64,000 nt of DNA from Rhizodiscina lignyota (Eukaryota; Ascomycota; Dothideomycetes; Aulographales; Rhizodiscinaceae), in contig ML978127.1 in assembly GCA_010015805.1 (NCBI GenBank), positions 434,001-498,000 on the forward strand. Reading direction: 5' to 3'. Positions 34,850 to 45,392 of the stretch are shown here, piece after piece. The first letter of the stretch is position 1. Each line of letters begins with the position of its first letter. The notes beneath the pieces were generated by a model. That model searched no databases. It was given only the letters and a program-made list of their open reading frames with translations, and was not told the DNA's origin. The translations under genes and the position numbers were made by a program.

Positions 34850-36436
34850 TTAGATGAATATTCCAGATTTTTCTCTTCTAATGTTAACAACCCAGAGCAC
34901 GCAGATCAATCCCGCCCCGGCAAGCAAGGTACATCCAGACCACAGCTGAGGATGCAGAAAACCTGTCCGTGCCAGCTGCGCTGTGCCGCCTTGGCTCTGC
35001 AGCAAAGCCCCGGCAATTGGTGATCCAGTGAGTGAAGCAAACGATGACATCCCCCAGGACATTCCCATGCGAGTCCCAAGACGTCTGAGATCTGGACAGA
35101 GCCGCGGAAACACTGCTGCGGGAAGGGTGACAAGGCCTCCCGAGCAAAAGCCCCAGAATACGCTGAAGGTAATGAGGCCGCGCTGTGTAGACACTGCTAT
35201 CCAACTCAGGGACAAAATGCCGGAGATCAGTGCGCAGCACAGCCAAGTGAAGATAGGTCCAAGATGATGCGCGATGATGCCGACAGCCAATCGGCCAAAA
35301 AAGGATGCTGCGACGCCCATGATCAATATGTATAGTGCAAAGCTTGCTGAAATGCCGAGTGCGTCTTGAGCGAAGCTCGGGATATAAAAATACGGTACGA
35401 TGTATCCGACTGTAAATTACGTAGAGCAATCAGCGGAAGTCTGGGTCTAATATTTGCACCAAAGGATAACGTACGGAATGTCATAAAGGTGCAGCAGCTG
35501 AACAACAGGAATATCGGGTCTCTTAACGCTGTTGGATCGAACAACTTTCTCGCCGTGCGGGCTTTCGCTAGAGATCCTGTTCCGTAAAGGAGAGAGGGAA
35601 AGGCAATCAAAGCGATACCAAGCGCGATGAAACCCATGGTTCGTACCGCCCAACCAAAGTCAATTGATGAGGAGATGCGGTCAAATGCGATAATATAAGC
35701 CACGCCACCTGCAACGAGTGTTAGCTCATTAAGAATACGATATAAGGCATCGTGCAAGAGCCTCACCAACAGCAATGCCAGAAGTAGTAATGCCCTGAGC
35801 TAGAGCCCTCTTCCTTGAAAACGAAAGCCCGATTAATGCCAGACTCGGAACGTAGAGCAAACCAGCTCCCAAACCCATGCACACTCCTTGCGACAGGAAC
35901 ACTTGCCAGTAGTTATTGGCCAAGCTAAGCATGAAGATGCCAAACACGACCAGAAAATTCCCGAGAATGAGCATTGGACGGTACCAGCCCAGATCGAACA
36001 GCGGGCCGCTTAGAACGCCGATGATGATGAGAAGCCATGACTGTATAGTACCGATCCAACTGATCGCCGAGGGCGAGGAACTGCTCAGGAAGGTGTGTTG
36101 GTAATATGTTTGAAATGCTCCAAATGTCAAAGTAAATCCCCTGTGATGTAAATATCAGAATGCATCTACACAGATAGTCCAGAGCGTTCGTTACCAGATA
36201 TTCGAATAGATCAGAAAGCACCCAAATACCTTCAGCCACGCGTTAAGCCCACCATCGGGCGGCTGAGTGGACGGGTCAATGTCAGACCTTTTCGACGAAG
36301 ACTGGACCTTCTCAAGCGGTGCAGATACTAGCTCGTCTGATCCGGTATTCTCAACATCTTGCAGTTGTGCTGTAATTTCTTCGCTCTTGGAAGGGACTTT
36401 CTCTATTGGTGACTCAGTAGTGGCGGAGTAAGTCAT
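34850..36436 (-). CDS. MFS monocarboxylate-type transporter
   Basis: Exons 36436-36195, 36140-35767, 35708-35475 and 35409-34850 join in phase to 469 aa. Seen: the fungal MCT-like signature PPDGGLNAWLKVFG just before helix 1 (~residue 65), FGAFQTYY after it, LSFSRKRALAQG between helices 4 and 5, and GYIVPYFYIPSFA where the fourth exon begins. Family role: proton-linked or facilitated transport of monocarboxylates such as pyruvate, lactate or aromatic acids, or unknown metabolites. A second transporter within 4 kb of the DAL5-type one suggests import and export, or two related substrates. Confidence 0.9.
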
Positions 36437-37925
36437 GGATCAGGAATCCAGACTGTAAGCTATCCTCCAATGGATTAAGTATAGACGAGTCTTTTCTGAT
36501 GAAACTGACATAAACCAAGAGCCTTTTGACTTGATGAACAACAGTTGACAATGTAAAAGAGAAGGTAGCTAGCTCCATGGCAAAAAATGAAAATCCGATG
36601 AAATGACAAACCATGGCTAGAAGACCAATGCACGATCGCTTCAGTCGGCATCTCCATCCGTACAACGGGTTTGTCCCCAGAAATTGTGCGTGGAGACGGC
36701 ACGCTGTCGTTCGTATTGGTTAAGCACGACAATAATCCCCGCACATTCGCCAAAAAAGTGCCGCGGCTCAATTCCGCATCCTGGGAGCCCCAGACGGAGC
36801 TACACTAAGTTCTAGACTTAACCGAGATGGACACTGCTATTGGGATGCTGGTTATCGTCAAATCATAGCGATCGTGACTTATGTTGATGAGGTGAAGGGG
36901 ATAGATGATGAATGCTTTGATGGTTCGTGTAGGTGCACTGCTGACCTCATAAGATCGGCAATTGAGTTCTCCCGAAGGCTCTCATCTAATCGGGGGTTCC
37001 AATTGGCTGCATGACAAATGCACAACGTTTAAGTTATCACTATGCCGTCAATCCGGAGGGTAGATTGCTCTCCCAAGGTCCCCTTACACCCACCATGTAT
37101 ATGTGAGTCCCGGATAGGGTTTTGGGGGGGTTTAGGATGGCGAGGATAGCCTGTTATATCGAGTGCCGGGCATTCAGGAGATACACAATGGCCGAGCGAA
37201 AGGCGCTTCGAGGCTGCAAGTCATTGTATCCCGAATCGACTCGAACAAAGAGTCTGCATCGAAGCTACAAAGAATATATCACCGGTGAAAGAAGTAGCTT
37301 TCAGGCGCCTAAAGTACAAAGCTCATTGTAAGCCGAACATTATGCAGCAGAGTCGAAGAGTTAAGAAGCATGCAAAGCGCACATAAAAATTTGCTACTTG
37401 CAACATACCCAAAAATTTGACCTTACGCGACATGAAAATGCAAAACTTACTCTCTAGCTCGCAGCTGCTCCGAGGAATTCCTGGACTGGCCGACAGAATC
37501 AAGAACCTGTTTAAGAAAAGGAAACTTAGGAGAGCAAGCAACGCGGATAGGAGGGAACTTCTGCGTATCGATGTCAGTTCCATCAGCAGTTCCATCAGTA
37601 GCCCAAAAATTTCCCCTCAGGAAGTCCACGACAATGTTCCGGTCTCGCCTATTAACCTGGGACCTTGACGCTTAGTACTACCCAAATAAACATTTGCAGC
37701 ATAGTAATTGATTCTAAATTGGTCGGATGGATTCACAGTTGATGTCTGGCACACCTATGCTGTTGTAGGCTACAAATTGTGCGGATGAAAAGGGTCCGCG
37801 GCTTGTCACACTCCCTTAAAATTTACTTGTTAGTCAACCCAGAGCGGGCCTACATTCAATAATAGCAGGTTCGGCATCTGCTTTATGTATTTCTGTCTCA
37901 TAGGTAATGAGCTAATATATATCGT
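36437..37925. other. 1.5-kb intergenic stretch, no firm gene
   Basis: Promoter side of the monocarboxylate transporter and 3' flank of the tannase gene. One plus-strand frame from ATG 37432 to 37668 (78 aa, basic start with KKRKLRR, Ser/Ile-rich end) is possible but unsupported. A G-run lies near 37124-37130. No repeats or transposon ends recognised. Confidence 0.4.
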
Positions 37926-39464
37926 CTACTCACACTTGTACGAATCAGCCCTCGCCGGATTGCCACCCTTATATACAGATATTTTGGGATACTGGCAAAG
38001 ATACCTCTTCCACTCCGTCTCTTCCACCGTATGATTCGCTGGAATCGTGTCTGGTGCATGTCCTGTCTCTACCCAGCTCACCAATTGTTCCAACGGGTTC
38101 GTGGGTGCTGCACCAGCACCACCGCCGCAGTGGGCAACCCCTGGTGCCATGAAGAATCGGTAGAAATCTCTCGCATGCGGATCAAGCCGAAGCACACGCT
38201 GGAAGTAGTCTACTGTCCCGTTGAACATGATGGTCGGATCGGCCATACCGTGCCAGGTTATCATCTTGCCCCCACCGGCTTTGAACCGAGACAAGTCGGG
38301 ATCGGAGGTCCCGATAATCGAGTCGTACTCCTGAATTGCTTTGTGGTATACTGTATCGAACTCCGCTTGTGACATCTTCGTCGGGTCGAAATTGGCGTCC
38401 TTTTGAACGAACAGGCGGATCCAATCCTCAGCAATTGCGAAAGGTACGCCGACGCATTTTCCGTTGGAAGAACAAGTCGTGTTGGCAGTGCTGTCGACAG
38501 CAGAGTCATGTGCGTAGCCGAACCATTCGAAAGCACCGGTTGCACTACGTGCACCTTGCCAGAATTTCATTGCCACTGTTGCACCTGCTCTTGAAATGCG
38601 CCCGGATTTTCCATCTGCGCCTCCATCGCAAGTATAGCGCTTCCCAACGACCGAAAAGGGATTGAATTTGCATAGCCCTGGCGCGCCAATCACTCCATCT
38701 TTCAATCCATCCAGCTCATCACAAGCTTCGATTGACGCATTCCTCAGTGCATTGAGCTCACAAGGACTCGGGACGTAGCCCACATCTCTCATTGCTTGAT
38801 ATGGCCAAAACTGGCCCATTGTGAAGGGGTTCCAATTGATGGCTGGGCTCTGCGCTAGAATCCCGTCATAAGCATCTGGGTACCTCTGCGCCAGCATCAA
38901 TCCTTGCCTGCCTCCTGTTGAGCATCCATTCCAATAGCTCTTCTTGATCTTCTTTCCATAAAAGTTCTCGGTCACCTGCTTTCCTAGCACCGTCATATCA
39001 TTTAGCGCAACACTGGCGAAATCCTGCAGCAGGTATAAGTTCACGTTGCCAGGGCTGAGCAGTGCCCATGTATCTGTGGGCAAGCTGCCGTTGTGACCTC
39101 CATCCGTTCCGCCAGCCGCATAGCCTGCATTTACGGCGGCACCCATGCTGCTTGGAGTCAAGCCGGTCGTCCAACCACCGCCCCCGACGCCTTGGAAGCG
39201 TGAGTTCCATCCAAGCTTGGTGGGAAGCCAAACTTGCACATTGATGTTGTCGCCTTCGCCAGGATGGGTATAGGTAAGTGACACGTTACAGAATGACACC
39301 GACGTGCCGCCACCGAGATCGAAGTCATTCACCTGCGTAGCCTTTAGAGACGTGATACGCCCATTGAAAAGCGTCGGTTTGGAGATGGAGCCCGATGAAC
39401 ATGTTTGTGCCGCTGTCGTGAATGAGGCAGCAAACGCCAGGTAGAGAGCGCTGAGTTTATACAT
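37926..39464 (-). CDS. Secreted tannase/feruloyl esterase family hydrolase
   Basis: From ATG 39464 the protein is 512 aa and begins with a good signal peptide (MYKLSALYLAFAASFTTAAQ). An in-frame ATG at 39530 would add 22 residues ahead of it and is less likely. Seen: nucleophile motif GCSTGGRQG with Cys181-Ser182, a calcium-site-like DELDGLKDGVIGAP, acid Asp409 in HGMADP, and His445-Cys446 in GVAHC. In this family the two Cys next to Ser and His form a disulfide that couples the triad (CS-D-HC). Several N-glycosylation sequons are present. Members hydrolyse gallate or hydroxycinnamate esters outside the cell. Released phenolic acids could feed the neighbouring transporters and enzymes; inferred from context. 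Confidence 0.93.
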   Translation of the reverse strand: MYKLSALYLAFAASFTTAAQTCSSGSISKPTLFNGRITSLKATQVNDFDLGGGTSVSFCNVSLTYTHPGEGDNINVQVWLPTKLGWNSRFQGVGGGGWTTGLTPSSMGAAVNAGYAAGGTDGGHNGSLPTDTWALLSPGNVNLYLLQDFASVALNDMTVLGKQVTENFYGKKIKKSYWNGCSTGGRQGLMLAQRYPDAYDGILAQSPAINWNPFTMGQFWPYQAMRDVGYVPSPCELNALRNASIEACDELDGLKDGVIGAPGLCKFNPFSVVGKRYTCDGGADGKSGRISRAGATVAMKFWQGARSATGAFEWFGYAHDSAVDSTANTTCSSNGKCVGVPFAIAEDWIRLFVQKDANFDPTKMSQAEFDTVYHKAIQEYDSIIGTSDPDLSRFKAGGGKMITWHGMADPTIMFNGTVDYFQRVLRLDPHARDFYRFFMAPGVAHCGGGAGAAPTNPLEQLVSWVETGHAPDTIPANHTVEETEWKRYLCQYPKISVYKGGNPARADSYKCE

Positions 39465-39530
39465 CGTTGAAGCGACCCAGCTTCCGAACCCAATCAACCA
39501 GAAAGTGGCAAAGCTCGTAAATTCAACCAT

Positions 39531-40120
39531 CTTCGAGCCATCGCGGGAAGTCTATATAAATGACATCAATGCCTGTGACAAATTTTCCTGCTCTTCTCCG
39601 CTTCGTGGCTTCATGATTCTCCTTAGCCGGTTGGATGTGACCAAGTTTTCATCCGGATCTTGGAGATAATTCCCCGGCACTCCTGATATTGCTGCACTGC
39701 GCTACGATCGTACCTTAGCGAGCCCCTCTCGTTGTTTGTGAGATATCTCGTTTCTGTAGCTCCGCAAGATAAAATTCCTTTCCCCGCACCGGTTGGTTGT
39801 CCGACGAGTCATGCTAGGCCAAATTAGGCAAATTTGGATACTTTGTGTCGACGTCTTGTCTACGTCGAGGAGTTTCCTGTGAAATTCCCGGGAGTAGACG
39901 TTCCGCATGAGTTGGATGTTCATCGTCAATAGTTTTCGAAGGCAATCAGTGTAATGTGCAGCAACTTATTTAAGGAGTATCGTCTTGGAGAGTCGAAGAC
40001 CGCAAGTCTTATTGAAATCATACCCTCAGATGGAAGAAAACAACAGCGCCCACTACTTCTACTGATGACAAACTCTGGTGGAGAATGAATATCAGTGACG
40101 TGTCTACCGAGGCAACCCTC
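39531..40120. other. Promoter region of the tannase gene
   Basis: About 590 bp between the tannase start (minus) and the 3' end of the oxidoreductase gene (minus). No open frame with support. No repeats recognised. Confidence 0.45.
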
Positions 40121-41377
40121 TCACGATTCCTTAGCCCACTGTTTACCGCTCCAGAGATTTTCCGTCGTCCACAACCAGTAATCTCTTCCTTTTATCAGCC
40201 ATACCAGAAAACTAGGCAATGAGTACCCCATAGCAGCTCCAACGCCCTTGTTCCTCCCAATCGGAACCAATTGTGTCTCGCGCTTGTCTTCTTTGAAAAC
40301 CCGGTCTTCCCCAATGGCATTCTTGTCCTTGCCAGAGTCCAGCAGTAAATCACGGTTTATGTTTGTGCAGAGCACGGGGATAGCTTCGAGGATGAGGTGA
40401 ACGGCAGGCCGTGCGGACGATGCTACATCGCCGATAGCGTAGACGCGTAGCCCGGCTTTGTCGACTCGCAATGTTGAGGCGTTTGTGTCTATGCGGCCGT
40501 CTGCACTCAAGAGAGCCTTGGCTACGAACTCAGTATTTGGCGTGGTGCCCATGGCGGGAATGTATATGTCGGCTTCAAGGACCTGTCCATTTTCCAATGT
40601 TACTGCTGCCTTGCTGGTGAGGCTGTCTGACCCAGCATCCAGGGGCTCCACCATCTTGACACGCGCATTCTTTACAACAGTCACTCCAACTTTGGCAAGA
40701 AATTTCTCTGCTTTCTTCGCGATGGCAGGCCGAAGAACAGGCAAAATCTTTGAGCCGGCTGTAACAAGAGTGATAGACGCCTTGGGGTTCTTTAAGCTGG
40801 AGCTGAACCAACCCGCGTGGCCGTTGAGAAACTCGCCGAGCTCTCCAGCTGTTTCGACGCCAGCTGGCCCTCCGCCAGCAATAACAATGCTCTTCGCAGT
40901 CGGCAATGCTTTTCGAAAAGTAGCCCAGCTCGTTCGGAGGAATTCTTCGTCCCGGTTCAACCCAAGCAATGGCGAGGAAGTAGAGGCACCGGTGGCGATA
41001 ACGAGAGCATGGAAAGCGATCATCTCTGTACCACCATCAGCTATACTGACGGACACAGTTCGATTGATGTGGTCCAGCTCAGTTGCTCTGCCATGGACGA
41101 AGCGAAAGCTATCTTTGGGATACTGTTTAAACTGTTCCGGGATGCTGACGAATAACTTCTCTTGTGGGAACATCTCATCTGATATCAGCGCTCGAGGGCA
41201 TGCAGGTCGGTCCATGGCCTGTGATGCGGCGCTGACGATAATGATACGGTACAACTCTGTGTCCGGCAACTTGGGAACAGCATGCTTGAGGAGGTAGTGA
41301 GCAGTAGAGATGCCGCCATATGAACCACCAAGAATGACAATGTTCTTCAGAGGCCCTTGAGGAATATTTTGAGCCAT
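40121..41377 (-). CDS. AMID/FSP1-like FAD-dependent NAD(P)H oxidoreductase
   Basis: Single exon, 418 aa. Seen: N-terminal FAD-binding GGSYGG (~18-23) after a hydrophobic beta strand, a second dinucleotide fold with IAGGGPAGVETAGEL (~167), the ATGAS block, and the C-terminal FAD motif VYAIGDVA. This arrangement is the pyridine-nucleotide oxidoreductase family that includes AIFM2/AMID/FSP1 and fungal Aif-like proteins, which reduce quinones with NAD(P)H. No mitochondrial presequence or membrane helix is evident; an N-myristoylation site is absent. It may belong to the metabolic island or be an independent housekeeping gene. Start at 41377 is the first ATG and precedes the FAD motif by 16 residues. 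Confidence 0.88.
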   Translation of the reverse strand: MAQNIPQGPLKNIVILGGSYGGISTAHYLLKHAVPKLPDTELYRIIIVSAASQAMDRPACPRALISDEMFPQEKLFVSIPEQFKQYPKDSFRFVHGRATELDHINRTVSVSIADGGTEMIAFHALVIATGASTSSPLLGLNRDEEFLRTSWATFRKALPTAKSIVIAGGGPAGVETAGELGEFLNGHAGWFSSSLKNPKASITLVTAGSKILPVLRPAIAKKAEKFLAKVGVTVVKNARVKMVEPLDAGSDSLTSKAAVTLENGQVLEADIYIPAMGTTPNTEFVAKALLSADGRIDTNASTLRVDKAGLRVYAIGDVASSARPAVHLILEAIPVLCTNINRDLLLDSGKDKNAIGEDRVFKEDKRETQLVPIGRNKGVGAAMGYSLPSFLVWLIKGRDYWLWTTENLWSGKQWAKES

Positions 41378-42288
41378 CCTCTCAACATCACTGACTTGAT
41401 GTCCAATCGATTCTTAAACGAAGTGCTTTGGGATGTCAAGAAAGGCAAGTTGATTCGAGAGTGAGGCAGAACTTCAACAAAAATGCTCACGACGTTCGCC
41501 CGCTGAATAACACGAATTGGTCTATTGTTGTTACAATTTGAGCGGTGACTCCGTATATGTAGAAGAACGAGCTCTGGTGCAAGGGGTGGGCGGGTTGTGC
41601 ATCCGTAGACACGGAATCTCGGACAGATATTTGACAGTAGTCCCGGTCTTGCATTGAGAGTATATGAGAACTGGAGGCAGAGCACGTCCGCAACATTCTT
41701 TGCTGTTCATACTTCGTATGTAGAAGGTGGAAAAGGAAGGGGAAAACGGTCGAACTAATAAGGGGAAGACCAGAATGGGTTAGCGTTATATATCGGGCCG
41801 ACGGGTGAATTCGTTTTCCGCTTCCGGCAACCCAAAACTTTCAACCCTCTCATGGCAATTGCGAAATCGCGAAGGATTAGCGACATCTTACCCACTTTGC
41901 GCTGTCACGAAAGTTCCATGTGCAGCTTTTGCTGTCTATGACAAGTACTTCATCGTTCGACGTCCATTGACTGAGACTCAGATATTCGTGCGGCGATATC
42001 ATAGCGCAACCCTGGCTGTCGCTTTCCAGTCACGCAAACCAGTGCTGGAAGCCAGATCTGCTTTGAGTATCAAACAGCAAACAGAAAATTAATGCGCTGA
42101 CACTATCTGTTTGCACAGTAAGGCTGCAATAATAGGGCTTTGTATAAACGGTCATGCTCTAGACCCCACGTTCAGAGCTCTAGGTATAAAAGAGCACGTA
42201 TGAATTAGGATCGTCAAGCTCACGCATCTATTCTACTTTACCCAGAGGGATCACACAGCAGATATTTCGTCAAACAACTCCGTTAACC
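41378..42288. other. Intergenic region, promoter of candidate microprotein
   Basis: About 0.9 kb. A TATAAA lies at 42185-42190, ~100 bp upstream of the ATG at 42289. The longest plus-strand frame here (41805-42092) begins with GTG and has no domain. Nothing else recognised. Confidence 0.45.
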
Positions 42289-42456
42289 ATGAACCCTACA
42301 AGAAAGCAAAAAGCCGTGATACTCTTCATTGGAGCACTTATTATATTTAGCCTTGGAATGTGGTATTCTTGGTCGCCTTTGGTAGTCGTGGGTGTAAATA
42401 TCGCCTTTCATATAGCGTTCTTAGCATTTATGGAGCGTTATGATAATTTGGTTTGA
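42289..42456 (+). CDS. Candidate 55-aa double-helix membrane microprotein
   Basis: ATG at 42289 opens 55 codons ending TGA. After a basic start (MNPTRKQK) come two hydrophobic segments separated by a short Ser/Pro turn: AVILFIGALIIFSLGMWY (~9-26) and LVVVGVNIAFHIAFLAFM (~31-48), then an acidic tail. A TATA box and C/A-rich leader with TTAACC before the ATG fit an expressed gene. It is too short to judge by composition alone and I know no family. It could be a membrane-modulating microprotein or a chance frame. Confidence 0.4.
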   Translation: MNPTRKQKAVILFIGALIIFSLGMWYSWSPLVVVGVNIAFHIAFLAFMERYDNLV

Positions 42457-43142
42457 GGATTGGTTGGTTTCAAGTACGTAACTAATAATTTCTGGCACAT
42501 AGTGCGCGACAGTCGCCCTTGTACAATGTAGAGAGTCGTCGCATATGCTTCTGTAAGGACGTGGGTTGCGTAAGAGGATCTTGTTTTGGCATCACACTGT
42601 TTGATTTTTTTGATTGCGATTGCGTACTCTGTATTTGATCTTCATTGAAGCCCCAAATGTGGACAAACTCGCCGCCCTGATGCAAGTTTGTCTTGTGCCG
42701 ATTCTTCAATAATGGGCCAAACTACTAAACTCCGAATACTTTGCCAGCGATTCGGCGTATGTTGGCGCTCCGGCTCTTATGTTGTTGTACGCTTCTTTCG
42801 ACGTACTATATTTCTTACTGGATGTCTGTTGTCGATCTATATCCTTCGTCACTGTGAGTCTGCTCTGGCACCTCAGAACTGCATTACTATTTCCCATTCA
42901 ACGAGGCGTTGCGAGAACCCCCATACATATCTTCATGTCGCCTTAATTGTACCTTGTCGACTGAGGGGTTTGCTCTGTTGCAGCTTGGGGTGATGCATAA
43001 AGCACTCGATTCGTGCTTCTCGATAACGCCGGCTCACGAGGCCACAGAACTTGTGCGTTTAGTGTGGAGCATCGTAGTTCTAACGGGTAAGTCATTACCG
43101 CTCGAACTTTTGCCCTTGGATCGATTCCGGATCGTAAACAGC
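42457..43142. other. Intergenic region, nothing recognised
   Basis: About 690 bp between the candidate microprotein and the stop of the thioesterase gene (minus). Open frames are short and mutually overlapping on both strands; none supported. Confidence 0.4.
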
Positions 43143-43835
43143 TCAGAGTCTTCCTTTCCACTGGGCCTTTGGCTCAAGGAACATCCCTTCTGCCCTTGCG
43201 AACACCCCGCCCGCACCATCTTCCACCGTTGACACAATCCACGTCTTCCGCCCTTCCACGCGTTCAAACCAACATCGTCCCATGATGGGCCCAGGCGTGG
43301 GCACCGGCCGCTTAAACGTGACATTCAGATACGCCGTGAAAGCGCTGATTTGCTTGGCTTCTCCGATGATACGCTCTTTCAATTGCAAGTTGACCGTGAT
43401 GAGAATTCCCATAATCTCGTCAAGGATCGTCGAGACGAAGCCGCCGTGGCAGATGTCCGCGTAGCCATTGACACCGGATCCGAGATTGAGTAGGAGGGTG
43501 ACTTCTTGGATCGGATAGTTATTATCTGTTCCCTTGAGATACGGATCAGAGCTAGCAGTCGTATGTGATGTTGGAACTCCAGGCCGGCGAAATAGTGTCA
43601 GGCAATTTCTGATTGTCTGAGAAGTCTGCAGGGTCTCGGCAAAGAACGTGTCTTCTTTGTTACTCTTCGCTTGACGGGATGGCGTAGTAGTAGCAATCCA
43701 GTTTGGATCGTTTATGATGTCTCGACACCATGGAATGGAGAGGAAATGTTGGTTCCCAGCAAGTACGGCTGGAGCTTCCCTTTCCGCCGCTTGTATTTGG
43801 GCAATCCATTCCCGAACGCCACCTATTGATGGCAT
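43143..43835 (-). CDS. PaaI-type (4HBT, hotdog) thioesterase family protein
   Basis: From ATG 43835 the protein is 230 aa. The C-terminal half is a hotdog domain: NLGSGVNGYADICHGGFVST with the HGG segment, DEIMG, and strands AYLNVTFKRPVPTPGPIMG and TWIVSTVEDGAGGVFARAEG. Such proteins hydrolyse acyl-CoA thioesters in cytosol or mitochondria; many fungal copies are uncharacterised. The open frame continues upstream to an ATG at 44231, but that extension overlaps the promoter of the divergent inositol monophosphatase gene and has no domain, so the shorter start is preferred. The first ~90 residues may still contain a targeting or linker region. Confidence 0.8.
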   Translation of the reverse strand: MPSIGGVREWIAQIQAAEREAPAVLAGNQHFLSIPWCRDIINDPNWIATTTPSRQAKSNKEDTFFAETLQTSQTIRNCLTLFRRPGVPTSHTTASSDPYLKGTDNNYPIQEVTLLLNLGSGVNGYADICHGGFVSTILDEIMGILITVNLQLKERIIGEAKQISAFTAYLNVTFKRPVPTPGPIMGRCWFERVEGRKTWIVSTVEDGAGGVFARAEGMFLEPKAQWKGRL

Positions 43836-44245
43836 CTGGTCTGAGGGAAGTGAGTCTGGCTGAGCTGAGCAAGCAATACTCTTTGCCTGTCCTGCTGTTG
43901 AATTGAGTTTGTACTCCACGATTTCAAGATGGCTACAGTAGAACCGCTGCGGATAAGTATCTGCATCCGAGGTACCGGCCACCGGGCTTCGGGTGGAGGC
44001 GTACCTAAACCTAGGTACAAGAGTCTTTGACCGGCTGATCTCCGGGTACGTTCGCGCACGTGTTGCGCTCTGCACCAGTTCGTGCCCGCCGTTCGCGCCT
44101 GCAGGAGGACCCACTGTTCTTCTAAAAGAAACATCCAACTCATATAACGATGACGATGCAGTGAACCAGTCCACAAAGCAGTCTTCAGGAAGACACAAAC
44201 CCGGATTCGTCCGAGAGGTAAAGCAGCGCATCCAATTGAAGAACT
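43836..44245. promoter_or_regulatory. Divergent promoter, thioesterase and IMPase
   Basis: 410 bp between two divergent start codons. The minus-strand frame is open across it, which may be chance or an N-terminal extension of the thioesterase. No repeated element recognised. Confidence 0.4.
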
Positions 44246-45263
44246 ATGGACCGGAAGATGGAGCTGGACGAGCTTCGAGAGATCCATGATTTCTTAATCA
44301 CACTTGCAAAGAGGGCTGGGGAGACGATAACTTCGGCGAAACCTTCAACTGGCGCGGCTGGATCAAAGAAGAACTGTAAGAATGGCCAGATGCGATATGT
44401 TGATCTTTTATGCAAATGTCACTTGTATCATGATTCGATATTTCAATATTCAAAATCAACTCCAATTCCTAAGCTATCCTAAGGGAAGTTCATTTTGCTT
44501 ACATCTAGTAGCTGTGGACCTCGTGACCGAAACCGACCAAGCAGTTGAAAAGGCCATTTCTACTTCTCTGAAAGAGAAATACCCATCGTTCAGCTTTATG
44601 GGCGAAGAAACGTACGAACCAGGGACGCGCCTTCCACCTTCGCCAACATTCATAGTCGATCCTATCGACGGCACCACCAATTTTGTGCATGGCTACCCAT
44701 ATGTCAGCATATCCCTTGGTCTTGCTGTCAACTTGCAGCCAGTTGTCGGTGTTGTGTACAACCCGTTCACGAGGACGTTGTACAGCGCCATCGCCGGACA
44801 AGGAGCCTTCATGAACCAAAGTGAGCGACTCCCACTGAGGGAGCCAGAGCCGATGCATGACCTTGGCGAATTGCAGGTGTGCGTAGAGTGGGGCAGCGAC
44901 AGAAGCGGCAACGACTTCCACGTCAAGGCTCACACGTTCCGGAGGCTGGCCGGGAGCAAAGAAGAGGGCGGCGCGATGGTCCATTCTCTTCGTAGTTTCG
45001 GATCTGCAGCACTGAATCTGTGTGGCGTTGCGAGTGGAAATTTAGATGTATATTGGGAGGCAGGTTGCTGGGCATGGGACGTCTGTGCGGGAATGGCGAT
45101 TCTTAAGGAGGCGGGTGGCATTATGGTAGACGCTAATCCAGGGAACTGGGATCCAAGTCTTGAGGGGAGGAGATACCTCGCGGTCAGGAATGGAGAGGGC
45201 CAGAAGGAGATCGTTGAGCAATTCTGGAGCCACATTCAAGGCCGCTTTGAGGTCGGTGTCTGA
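44246..45263 (+). CDS. INM1: Inositol-1-monophosphatase
   Basis: Exons 44246-44375 and 44512-45263 give 293 aa (yeast Inm1 295 aa). Seen: metal ligands in GEET (~72-75), the signature DPIDGTTNFVHG (~92-103), and WDVCAGMAILKEAGG (~231). The intron (136 nt, long for this window) has GTAAGA as donor; two in-frame acceptors (44508 or 44511) are possible, and the second, giving KKNSVDLVTETDQ, matches the family best. Reaction: Mg-dependent hydrolysis of inositol monophosphate, feeding inositol lipid synthesis; lithium-sensitive in the family. Fungal QutG quinate-pathway proteins are close relatives, so a non-inositol role cannot be excluded, especially near an aromatic-type metabolic island. Confidence 0.9.
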
Positions 45264-45392
45264 GGTGAGACAAAGGCAGAAATGGTAGGATACCATTAAA
45301 AGGCGGGCTGAAGGGTGGATGGCGTCTAGAGGTGCCATGCTATAGACAAGGTAGACGGAAGCTCACAAGAATTACACTCCTTTAAGAAATTT

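Noticed and set aside
41805-42092. 95-codon plus-strand frame
   Set aside because: Starts with GTG, has no domain and no splice or promoter support.
43836-44231. N-terminal extension of the thioesterase
   Set aside because: It would fill the whole promoter of the divergent IMPase gene and shows no motif; kept only as an alternative.
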